Positions 1 to 5,696 of a DNA stretch of 5,696 bases are shown one piece after another. The notes under the pieces are model-generated. The model did no database searches, was not told where the DNA came from, and worked only from the letters and a program-made list of their open reading frames with translations. This DNA is from Thermoplasmata archaeon (GTDB lineage: Archaea > Thermoplasmatota > Penumbrarchaeia > Penumbrarchaeales > EX4484-36): assembly GCA_021160765.1 (NCBI GenBank), contig JAGHBW010000124.1:1-5696 (forward strand), in the 5' to 3' direction. How positions within the stretch are numbered: position 1 is the stretch's first letter; every line of letters begins with the position of its first letter. The position numbers were made by a program, and so were the translations under genes.

Positions 1-55
1 CCTATATTTCTCTGCGAGGCGGTATAAAATCCTTCCGATTCCCAAAGCCTCTTTT
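1..55 (-). other. Left-edge remainder, possible start or promoter of a further minus-strand gene
   Basis: This short stretch follows the aminotransferase stop on the minus strand. Read on that strand, one frame is open from the TGA at 76-78 to the window edge, and its last residues (GIGRILYRLAEKYR) look protein-like. The only start codon in that frame is a TTG at 43-45, with a weak GAGG at 48-51 just before it. Alternatively, the ATTTTATA at 23-30 could be a TATA box for a gene that starts beyond the window. The two readings cannot be separated here, and I assign no function. Confidence 0.2.
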
Positions 56-1330
56 TTATATTTTACCCGCCCTTTTCATGTAATCCTCAACCCTCTCAAA
101 ACCCTCCTTTATCTTCTCCGGATCATTCACAAGTGGGCCGTATGAGATCCTTACCGCCTCCTTCAGCGTCTCCCCAAAGCCCCTCCCGGGGATAAAGAGA
201 ACCCCCGTGGCCCTCAGCACCTCCTCCACAAATCTATCAGCATCCATACCTACATTCATGCAGGTGTAAAGGCCACCTTGCGGAATGAGATGGGGCAATC
301 CTAGACGTCTCTTTATCTCATCTATTGTTATCTGGGCTACGCTCTGGTAAGCCTCACGGACCTCGTCCACGTAATTCCGCAGAGAACCATCCTCCAGGGA
401 CCTCTCAAGGTAATCCCGCATGGCCCATTGATGCAGGGTGTCCGGGCAGAGTATTGTGCACTGCTGAGTCCTCTCCATCGCATCTATAACCTCCTTAGCA
501 GCTTCTACCCAACCAAGTCTTCTACCAAGCCCCCTGCACCATTTGGAATTTGAGTGTATCGCTACGAAGTTGGGGTGATCCTGAGGATTGTAAGAGTAGT
601 AGCGGGGAAAGGTGTCCCCGAAGTACTGGGTTTTGTAGGCAAAATCAAGAAGAAGATATCCGCCCCACTCACTGATCACCTCAAGGAGTGCGTCTATAAA
701 CTCCTGTGGCGGTATCTGGGATGTTGGGTTGTCAGGAGATGGGATGAGGGCAACCTTTGGCCTATATTTCTGAAGAAGCTCCGTGGCAGTGTCCACAGCC
801 TCATTTACAGAGGGCATCCACCTCCACTCATCAATATCAAGAACTGGGTGATAAACCACCCTTGCCTCCCGCAGAACGAATTCCAACTGGCCCGGGTAAT
901 TGGCGTAGGTGGGATCAAGCATGTAGATAACATCGCCAGGATCTGCCAGTGAGAGGAGTAGATCATGGGTGAGTTGGGTTGAGCCCATACCGATTATCAC
1001 ATTCTCAGGGCTGAGGCCCTTTAAACCAAAAAGCTCCTCCTCCATTCTGCCTATGAGCTCCCTCAGTTTGAGGTCCCCCAATGTAGCGCTGTACGCACCA
1101 CTCTTATGAAATTTCTCTTTATCGCTGACTATGTTGATATAAGCCTCTCTGAAGAGTTCTGGTGTGTAATGATTAACCCATCCACCTCCGAAGGAGATGA
1201 CATCATCAGGGTCAAGGCCCATATTTATAATATTGGCTCTCTCTGCCATCTTCATAATCTGGCGTATAGGAGAAGGGGAGGCCATCATCTTCTCCACTAT
1301 CCCAGAGAAGGAGTGCTTGAACTCGCTCAT
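56..1330 (-). CDS. PLP-dependent aminotransferase, class I/II (fold type I)
   Basis: This is a complete 424-residue cytoplasmic enzyme expected to move an amino group between an amino acid and a 2-oxo acid with pyridoxal phosphate. Visible landmarks are the phosphate-side segment GSTQLTHD (116-123), the NPT motif (N201-T203) in SPDNPTS, D229 for the pyridine nitrogen with Y232, the Schiff-base lysine K263 in HSNSKW, R271 eight residues later in RRLGW, and R394 in VRISYG, which should bind the substrate carboxylate. The N-terminal pattern (IRQIMKMAER, then VISFGGGW) resembles the LysN/ARO8-type 2-aminoadipate/aromatic group, but the region around the lysine is nearer the classical class I form, so the substrate is open. 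The ATG at 1328-1330 was chosen because AGGTGAT lies three nucleotides upstream; an in-frame ATG at 1390 would add 20 unlikely residues. The gene diverges from the sensor kinase. Confidence 0.9.
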   Translation of the reverse strand: MSEFKHSFSGIVEKMMASPSPIRQIMKMAERANIINMGLDPDDVISFGGGWVNHYTPELFREAYINIVSDKEKFHKSGAYSATLGDLKLRELIGRMEEELFGLKGLSPENVIIGMGSTQLTHDLLLSLADPGDVIYMLDPTYANYPGQLEFVLREARVVYHPVLDIDEWRWMPSVNEAVDTATELLQKYRPKVALIPSPDNPTSQIPPQEFIDALLEVISEWGGYLLLDFAYKTQYFGDTFPRYYSYNPQDHPNFVAIHSNSKWCRGLGRRLGWVEAAKEVIDAMERTQQCTILCPDTLHQWAMRDYLERSLEDGSLRNYVDEVREAYQSVAQITIDEIKRRLGLPHLIPQGGLYTCMNVGMDADRFVEEVLRATGVLFIPGRGFGETLKEAVRISYGPLVNDPEKIKEGFERVEDYMKRAGKI

Positions 1331-1333
1331 ATA

Positions 1334-1340
1334 ATCACCT
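1334..1340 (-). promoter_or_regulatory. Shine-Dalgarno site of the aminotransferase
   Basis: AGGTGAT on the minus strand is fully complementary to the AUCACCU near the 3' end of 16S rRNA. It sits three nucleotides before the ATG at 1330 and decides that start over the upstream ATG at 1390. It is the only strong ribosome binding site at any gene start in the window. Confidence 0.75.
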
Positions 1341-1372
1341 TGATAGATCGTCGGGGGTGTAATTGTCTGCAC

Positions 1373-1382
1373 ATATCTAAAT
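1373..1382 (-). promoter_or_regulatory. Possible TATA box for the aminotransferase
   Basis: The minus strand reads ATTTAGATAT here. A start point about 25-27 nt downstream would fall near 1351 and give a leader of roughly 20 nt containing the AGGTGAT site. The match to an archaeal TATA box is only moderate, so this is an inference from spacing and base composition. Confidence 0.3.
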
Positions 1383-1420
1383 CTTAGCATCTTTCTGCTT
1401 TAGGATGTTTCTTCACATGT

Positions 1421-1430
1421 AAGAATTCTT
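1421..1430. repeat. 10-bp perfect palindrome AAGAATTCTT, candidate operator
   Basis: AAGAATTCTT is a perfect dyad centred about 43 bp upstream of the kinase ATG, immediately before the BRE/TATA region. A second, longer palindrome starts four bases further on, and the two centres are 16 bp apart. Both begin with AAG and end with CTT. The arrangement would suit a dimeric regulator binding beside the core promoter, or two dimers side by side. AT-rich promoter DNA can produce short palindromes by chance, so regulatory use is not shown. Confidence 0.35.
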
Positions 1431-1434
1431 TAGA

Positions 1435-1448
1435 AAGTTTTAAAACTT
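1435..1448 (+). promoter_or_regulatory. TATA-box promoter of the sensor kinase inside a 14-bp palindrome
   Basis: AAGTTTTAAAACTT is a perfect 14-bp palindrome whose core TTTTAAAA (1438-1445) is a good archaeal TATA box. Its centre lies 27 bp upstream of the kinase ATG at 1469, so transcription would start at or next to the ATG and give a leaderless mRNA. The A-rich AGAAAG just upstream (1432-1437) fits a BRE. No Shine-Dalgarno sequence precedes the ATG, which agrees with this. Because the box is symmetric it could in principle direct transcription either way, but a minus-strand start would fall near 1414, more than 80 nt before the aminotransferase. Confidence 0.6.
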
Positions 1449-1468
1449 GAGCAATTAATAACAGAGAG

Positions 1469-3499
1469 ATGAGCAGGTGGTCGCCGAGGAGGAAGTCTCT
1501 TAAAAATCGGATTCTAATCCTTGGGGTTGTGGGGGCGCTGGCATACTTCCTCCTCTCCACTACAATATCCTATCTTTTTTTGTCAAGCAATGTGGAAGAT
1601 GTGATAGACACACTGAGGGATGAAAGAATACACCTTATTGAGAACGCCACACTTCACGAGATCAGAACGGTTGCGGAGAACCTATCCCACCACCTGTTGG
1701 ACTTCAGCCTCTTGTTTGAGAACATCTCCAGGGTGATCGCAGACTATTCTGATTATGTTCCGTCTTTGGCGAGACACCCCCTGTATCACCCCCTGATATA
1801 TGTACCACCCTACGGAAGGGAAAGTGACATCAAAAACCTCTCCTCCAACCTCATCAACCTCTCCTCCCACATTCAGGCATCGCTACTTCCCATCTCCCAC
1901 CACCATCTGGTTCTGAACCTCTATTTCACCCACACAAATGGGGTCACGGTATTTGTCAACAAATCTGCCCTTGAAGCCGTCAAGAGGTACGTCCCTCTTG
2001 ATCCCACAACTAGACCGTGGTATATAAAGGCGGTAGAACTCAACGAAACTGTATGGTCTGAAATGTATATTGATGTAATAACTGGGAACTATCTTGTCAC
2101 CCTTTCTCTCCCCGTTTGGAATTCCACAGAGCTTATTGGCGTCATAGGCGTGGATCTAAACATCAGAAATTTTATAGAGCCGTTGAGGCGAATAAAGCTT
2201 GCTGGACTGGAAGAGATCTTTCTGATGAATGAAGGAGGAGACATTCTAGCTTCAAGCCTATTCTCTCAACCCACTGTTAGCAAAGAGAACATCTTCACAA
2301 GAGATGTATCAGAGGAGGAGAAGGAGATCTATCGGAGAATATGCAGTGAGCGCGAGAACGCTGTTTACAATGTGGGAAACAAAATGATCTTCTCCTACCC
2401 CGTACACCCCCCAAACTGGATGGTCGCCGGAGTCCTTGATATGGATGAGGCTCTCACCACTTTTACAGCACACATCAACCGGTGGAGGGACGAGGTCCAG
2501 CGTATATATATAATCAATTTCATCTTCCTTGTAGGTCTCATCTTTGTTATATTTGTGGTCCTTTACTCCTACCTGATGAAAAGGCTCTTCTATCCTCTTG
2601 AGGAGATCGGGGAGGCAGTTAAGAAAGTAAAAGATGGTGAATATGGTGTTAAGGTTCCGGTGAGAGATGAAAGAGAGCTAGCCCTTCTTTCAGAGGCCTT
2701 TAATGAGATGTCTCAGAGGTTGAAGTACGATATGGAGAGCATGGAGAGAGATAAAAGGGAGATAGAGGATGCAAAAAAGGCTGGTGAACTGTTCCTGGAC
2801 ATCGCCGCTCACGATGTAAAGAACCTCCTTACTGGAATACGGCTTAATACTGAACTTGCACTTCTTAAGAGAAGAAGCGGTTCTGAGGTATCGGAAGAGA
2901 TGCTAGAGAAAATAATGTCTATAACGGACAGCGCTACACAGACGCTGGATAAGATAAAGGACCTGTACAAGATTAAAATGTACCGTTTTCCTCTTCAGAG
3001 GGTAAACGTAAAAGACCTCATCAAAAAGGCAGAAGAGCTCATCAAAAGGATGCACCCCAGAAAGATCATAGAGTTTGACTATCATCTTCCTGAAGGAAGG
3101 ATGGACATTCCGGGGGATGAGTTCATGGTAAACATATTCCTTAACCTCTTCCAGAACGCCGTAAGATATACCCCGGGAGACTACGTCTATATTCAGGTGA
3201 AGGGGGAGGAGAAAGCTGAGGGAGGACAGAAGTACTGGAAGGTCTCTGTAGCAGACAAGGGGAGGGGAATACCACCGGAGAGAAAGAAGGACCTTTTCAA
3301 GAGGTTCTCAACGTGGGATTCCATCTCCGGTTCGGGTCTCGGTCTGGCCATTGTTAGAGAGCTCGTTGAGAGATCAGGGGGGAGAATATGGGTGGAGGAC
3401 AGACATTCAGAAGACTATAGAAAAGGTGCAAGATTCGTGATGCTATTTCCGAGGTGGGAGGAGAGGCGAAGGAATGTTGGGAAAAAGAGAAGTGGCTAA
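1469..3499 (+). CDS. Membrane sensor histidine kinase (Cache-like sensor, HAMP, HisKA-type, HATPase)
   Basis: This 676-residue two-component sensor should bind a ligand outside the cell and phosphorylate itself inside. A basic N-terminus precedes TM1 (about 14-40). Residues 41-345 form an extracytoplasmic double-Cache-like domain with RPWY at 182-185, Y200/D202 and D229. TM2 is about 346-370, followed by HAMP (371-418, with PLEE and DEREL), a charged linker, and the phosphoacceptor helix with H448 in AAHDVKN. The ATPase shows an N-box (N559, N563), G1 (D596, G598, G600), an F-box (F610, F613) and G2 (GSGLGL, 621-626), so all core catalytic motifs are intact. There is no receiver domain, and no response regulator is visible. 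The ATG at 1469 has a TATA box 27 bp upstream and no Shine-Dalgarno, suggesting a leaderless mRNA. The 3' end overlaps the convergent threonine ammonia-lyase by 4 bp. The ligand is unknown; an amino acid is plausible. Confidence 0.93.
   Translation: MSRWSPRRKSLKNRILILGVVGALAYFLLSTTISYLFLSSNVEDVIDTLRDERIHLIENATLHEIRTVAENLSHHLLDFSLLFENISRVIADYSDYVPSLARHPLYHPLIYVPPYGRESDIKNLSSNLINLSSHIQASLLPISHHHLVLNLYFTHTNGVTVFVNKSALEAVKRYVPLDPTTRPWYIKAVELNETVWSEMYIDVITGNYLVTLSLPVWNSTELIGVIGVDLNIRNFIEPLRRIKLAGLEEIFLMNEGGDILASSLFSQPTVSKENIFTRDVSEEEKEIYRRICSERENAVYNVGNKMIFSYPVHPPNWMVAGVLDMDEALTTFTAHINRWRDEVQRIYIINFIFLVGLIFVIFVVLYSYLMKRLFYPLEEIGEAVKKVKDGEYGVKVPVRDERELALLSEAFNEMSQRLKYDMESMERDKREIEDAKKAGELFLDIAAHDVKNLLTGIRLNTELALLKRRSGSEVSEEMLEKIMSITDSATQTLDKIKDLYKIKMYRFPLQRVNVKDLIKKAEELIKRMHPRKIIEFDYHLPEGRMDIPGDEFMVNIFLNLFQNAVRYTPGDYVYIQVKGEEKAEGGQKYWKVSVADKGRGIPPERKKDLFKRFSTWDSISGSGLGLAIVRELVERSGGRIWVEDRHSEDYRKGARFVMLFPRWEERRRNVGKKRSG
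3482..3486 (-). terminator. Possible short T-tract terminator after the threonine ammonia-lyase
   Basis: On the minus strand a TTTTT run begins about nine nucleotides after the TAG stop, within CTCTTTTTCCC. Archaeal transcription can end at T-runs without a hairpin. The tract is short and lies inside the 3' coding end of the kinase, so support is weak. Confidence 0.25.
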
Positions 3500-4731
3500 C
3501 GCAGGATCTTAATTCCCCTCTCCTTTAAATGGTGAAGGATCTGTCTGGAGTGCTCACACCCCTTCGTCTCAACGGTTATCTCCACTATGGTGTGATTGAG
3601 GGGGGCGAGAGGGGAGACCCTCTGAAGGTTTATCTCTCTAACGTTGCCTTCCATCTCAGATATAACGCTTAACACCTCTGTAAGAACCCCCGGTCTATCT
3701 GCGAGTAACAGCCTTAAGGTAAGAATTCTCCCACTCTTTAAAAGACCTTTCTCCAAAATCTTGGACACCATCATCATGTCTATATTGCCACCTGATAAAA
3801 CAAAGGTGGCAACCCTTCCCTCCACGGAGAACTTTCCGTATATGGCTGCTGCCAAAGAGGCGGCTCCGGCACCCTCCACAACAAGCTTTGAACGCTCCAT
3901 AAGCATCAGAATAGCGCCAGAGATCTCCTCATCATCCACCACGGTCATGTCGTCCACATATCTTTTTGAGAGTTCCAAAGTGATATCCCCCGGGGTTTTT
4001 ACTGCGATCCCATCTGCTATAGTGTGTACATGGGGTATCTCCATAATCTTTCCCGCCTTTCTGGAGATGTAAAATGAACATGCCCCCTTCGCCTGAACCC
4101 CCCATACCGCAACATTCTCATTTATCCCCTTAGCTGCAACCGCAATTCCCGTTATGAGCCCTCCCCCACCAACAGGAACAACGATTACCTCAGTGTCCGG
4201 TACGTCCTCCATCACCTCAAATCCTATAGTTCCCTGGCCAGCTATGATATACGGGTCATTATAGGGGTGTATAAGTGTAAGTCCCTCTCGTTCCACAAGG
4301 CGCATGGCGTACTCATAAGCCTCAGTTAGATTGTTCCCCCGAAGAATCACTTTGGCACCGTAGCCCCTTGTTGCCTCTACCTTTGGAGGTATCGTGGTTT
4401 TTGGCATGACTATTGTAGCAGGTACCTCAAAGAGTGAGGCTGCATAAGCAACCCCCTGGGCGTGATTGCCCGTTGAACAGGCAACCACACCCCTTTTCCT
4501 CACCGAGTCGGGAAGGTGATAGATCTTATTGTATGCACCCCTTATTTTAAACGACCCAGTGCTCTGAAGAACCTCCTTTTTGAGATACACATCACCCTTC
4601 AGAATACGGGAAAAGGTGTTGGTGTGGTCAACGGGGGTTTTCTTAACCACCTCTTTAAGAATCTCTCTCGCTTCCTCCACAAAAGGATAAGGGTTCCTTA
4701 GAAACCTTTCACGGATATTGTCTTGGTTCAT
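3496..4731 (-). CDS. ilvA: Threonine ammonia-lyase (threonine dehydratase), medium form with C-terminal ACT domain
   Basis: This 411-residue cytoplasmic PLP enzyme of fold type II should deaminate L-threonine to 2-oxobutanoate and ammonia, feeding isoleucine synthesis or threonine breakdown; L-serine is a usual side substrate. Visible motifs are the PLP lysine K62 in GSFKIRGA, the substrate loop STGNHAQG (86-93), the phosphate-binding glycines G188-G191 in VPVGGGGL, EGAGA (286-290) and S313 in SGGN, which contacts the PLP ring nitrogen. Residues from about 335 form one ACT domain (LADRPGVL, 343-350), normally an amino-acid-binding regulatory module. Length and a single ACT match the medium-form family rather than the two-ACT-like biosynthetic type, so tdcB would be an equally fair symbol. 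The ATG at 4731 has no Shine-Dalgarno but a TATA-like box about 27 nt upstream. It follows mutL by 38 nt on the same strand and is convergent with the kinase. Confidence 0.95.
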   Translation of the reverse strand: MNQDNIRERFLRNPYPFVEEAREILKEVVKKTPVDHTNTFSRILKGDVYLKKEVLQSTGSFKIRGAYNKIYHLPDSVRKRGVVACSTGNHAQGVAYAASLFEVPATIVMPKTTIPPKVEATRGYGAKVILRGNNLTEAYEYAMRLVEREGLTLIHPYNDPYIIAGQGTIGFEVMEDVPDTEVIVVPVGGGGLITGIAVAAKGINENVAVWGVQAKGACSFYISRKAGKIMEIPHVHTIADGIAVKTPGDITLELSKRYVDDMTVVDDEEISGAILMLMERSKLVVEGAGAASLAAAIYGKFSVEGRVATFVLSGGNIDMMMVSKILEKGLLKSGRILTLRLLLADRPGVLTEVLSVISEMEGNVREINLQRVSPLAPLNHTIVEITVETKGCEHSRQILHHLKERGIKILR

Positions 4732-4753
4732 AAATATTCAAATGCTCTGTGAG

Positions 4754-4762
4754 ATTAAAAAA
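4754..4762 (-). promoter_or_regulatory. TATA-like element / T-tract between mutL and the threonine ammonia-lyase gene
   Basis: The minus strand reads TTTTTTAAT in the 38-nt gap. Its centre is about 27 nt from the ATG at 4731, the spacing expected for a leaderless archaeal transcript, and no Shine-Dalgarno precedes that ATG. The sequence upstream is GC-rich (GCGCAGG), so a BRE is not evident. The same T6 run lies just after the mutL stop and could equally help end mutL transcription. Confidence 0.4.
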
Positions 4763-4769
4763 CCTGCGC

Positions 4770-5696
4770 CTAACCGGTTCTGTTAAAAGCCTTGTCCAGG
4801 TCAGTGATGGAAATTCTCAGCATGGTGGGCCTTCCGTGCGCACAGTGATAGGGATCCCTGCACTTAAACAGCTCATGTACAAGCTCCCTTATCTGAGCGT
4901 CTGTCAGACTTTCTCCGCTTTTTATGGCACCCTTGCAGGAGTAATTGTCAATTAGCCTCTCTCGCTCCTCTGCAAGAATCCTCCCACCATACCCTTCAAG
5001 AAAATCCCTCAAAACCTCCTTCGCCTCCGAAGGCTTTATAAATGCGGGTATTGCCCTTATCACTACTTTGTTGTCCCCGAATGGCTCAGCAGCGATCCCA
5101 AGTTTTTTCAACTCCTCCCACCTCTCCTCCATTTCTCTAATTCTTCCGGGCGGAAGTTCAACATAAATCGGTTGTAGAAGCTCCAACACCTTTCCCCCTA
5201 CCTCAAAGTATCTCTCCGCCTCCTCAAGCCTAATCCTCTCATGTGCTGCATGCTGGTCCAGGAGGATTAATTCATCCCCATGTTCCAGGAGAACATAGCG
5301 ATTTTGGAACTGCCCAATAATGCGTACCTCCCCCTTCTCCAGCCTTTCAACAGGTCTCAAACGGGAGGAGGAGAGAGGAAGAACCCTCTCCAAAACTCCA
5401 CTGACCCCCCTCGCCCCTTCAACAGGAAGCAGAACCTGCCTTGAACTTCTAACCTTCACCCCCCCGCTATTATCATTAACAACCCCCGGGGGTTTCCCCA
5501 ACATGACCTCCTCACCCAATGAAAGACTCTTTGGTGGAGGTACCATCTCCTGAAGGTCCTCCTTTATAGCATCTTTCAGATTATCTATGATCTCCCCTTC
5601 ACCAAGGATCTTTACTCTCAGTTTCTGCGGATGAATATTGACGTCCACACGTCTTCCATCTATACGCAGTACAACAACCCCATATGGATGTTTTCC
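4770..5696 (-). CDS. mutL: DNA mismatch repair protein MutL, endonuclease type (3' part; start lies beyond the window)
   Basis: The last 308 codons are visible and the frame stays open through the right edge, so the N-terminal ATPase is mostly missing. MutL links mismatch recognition by MutS to strand removal. The visible part opens with the end of the conserved N-terminal half, including VDVNIHP (residues 17-23). A Pro/Ser/Gly-rich linker follows to about residue 120, then the C-terminal dimerisation domain. That domain has DQHAAHERIRLE, a perfect match to the DQHAx2Ex4E nuclease motif, plus SCKGAIKSG and CAHGRPT, whose Cys and His belong to the metal site. This marks a nicking MutL like those of Bacillus or eukaryotic PMS2, not the E. 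coli type. GTG at 5646-5648 encodes the first Val of VDVNIHP and is not a start. A mutS partner may lie upstream outside the window. The stop precedes the threonine ammonia-lyase by 38 nt. Confidence 0.95.
   Translation of the reverse strand, partial: GKHPYGVVVLRIDGRRVDVNIHPQKLRVKILGEGEIIDNLKDAIKEDLQEMVPPPKSLSLGEEVMLGKPPGVVNDNSGGVKVRSSRQVLLPVEGARGVSGVLERVLPLSSSRLRPVERLEKGEVRIIGQFQNRYVLLEHGDELILLDQHAAHERIRLEEAERYFEVGGKVLELLQPIYVELPPGRIREMEERWEELKKLGIAAEPFGDNKVVIRAIPAFIKPSEAKEVLRDFLEGYGGRILAEERERLIDNYSCKGAIKSGESLTDAQIRELVHELFKCRDPYHCAHGRPTMLRISITDLDKAFNRTG

Noticed and set aside
21..32. GGTATAAAATCC as a plus-strand TATA box
   Set aside because: No plus-strand start codon follows at a useful distance: the ATG at 78-80 is followed directly by TAA, and the region beyond is antisense coding sequence.
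554..952. Plus-strand open frame of 132 codons
   Set aside because: It lies wholly antisense to the aminotransferase, whose catalytic motifs fix the true frame; its translation shows no recognisable domain.
1331..1390. In-frame upstream ATG at 1388-1390 extending the aminotransferase by 20 residues
   Set aside because: The extension is not family-like, has no ribosome binding site, and would run through the likely promoter; the ATG at 1330 has AGGTGAT just upstream.
1428..1437. CTTTAGAAAG inverted repeat between the two palindromes
   Set aside because: Its 4-bp arms are formed by the ends of the two flanking palindromes and need no separate explanation.
3644..4072. Plus-strand open frame of 142 codons
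   Set aside because: It is antisense to the well-conserved threonine ammonia-lyase; its low-complexity Ser/Thr/Pro-rich translation is a mirror of that gene.
5535..5552. QEMVPP in MutL, resembling the Bacillus clamp-binding QEMIVP
   Set aside because: It sits at the beginning of the linker, right after the N-terminal domain, not in the C-terminal domain where that motif acts; probably chance.
4945..5553. Plus-strand open frames opposite mutL
   Set aside because: They are antisense to conserved MutL motifs and have Ser/Pro-rich, non-family translations.
5646..5648. GTG as the start of a short MutL
   Set aside because: The codon is the first Val of the conserved VDVNIHP motif, and upstream codons to the window edge continue MutL-like sequence.

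Overview
The window looks like part of an archaeal chromosome, probably from a euryarchaeon; the exact lineage cannot be fixed by eye. Three signs point to archaea. TATA-like boxes lie about 27 nt upstream of two ATGs that have no Shine-Dalgarno sequence, which suggests leaderless mRNAs. Arginine is mostly encoded by AGG/AGA and ATA isoleucine codons are common. The extracytoplasmic part of the membrane kinase is rich in N-glycosylation sequons. Coding density is high and I see no mobile element, CRISPR array, rRNA or tRNA.

Layout, left to right. Positions 1-55 lie downstream of the first gene and may hold the edge of another minus-strand gene or its promoter. Positions 56-1330 (minus) encode a PLP-dependent fold-type I aminotransferase with a good ribosome binding site. 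Positions 1331-1468 are a 138-nt divergent regulatory region with two adjacent perfect palindromes, one of which contains the TATA box of the next gene. Positions 1469-3499 (plus) encode a membrane sensor histidine kinase: TM, double-Cache-like sensor, TM, HAMP, His-phosphoacceptor domain, ATPase. Its stop codon overlaps, tail to tail, the stop of a minus-strand threonine ammonia-lyase with a C-terminal ACT domain (3496-4731). A 38-nt gap separates that gene from the 3' part of mutL (4770 to beyond the right edge, minus), which encodes an endonuclease-type mismatch repair protein.

Working together: the aminotransferase and threonine ammonia-lyase both act on amino acids, and the kinase between them has a Cache pocket carrying most, but not all, of the residues I recall for the amino-acid-binding dCache motif. 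A local amino-acid sensing and catabolism link is therefore a reasonable but unproven inference. No response regulator is visible. MutL appears functionally unrelated. Nothing here is clearly a new system; the most distinctive points are the sequon-rich sensor domain, the near-canonical dCache motif and the palindromic promoter.
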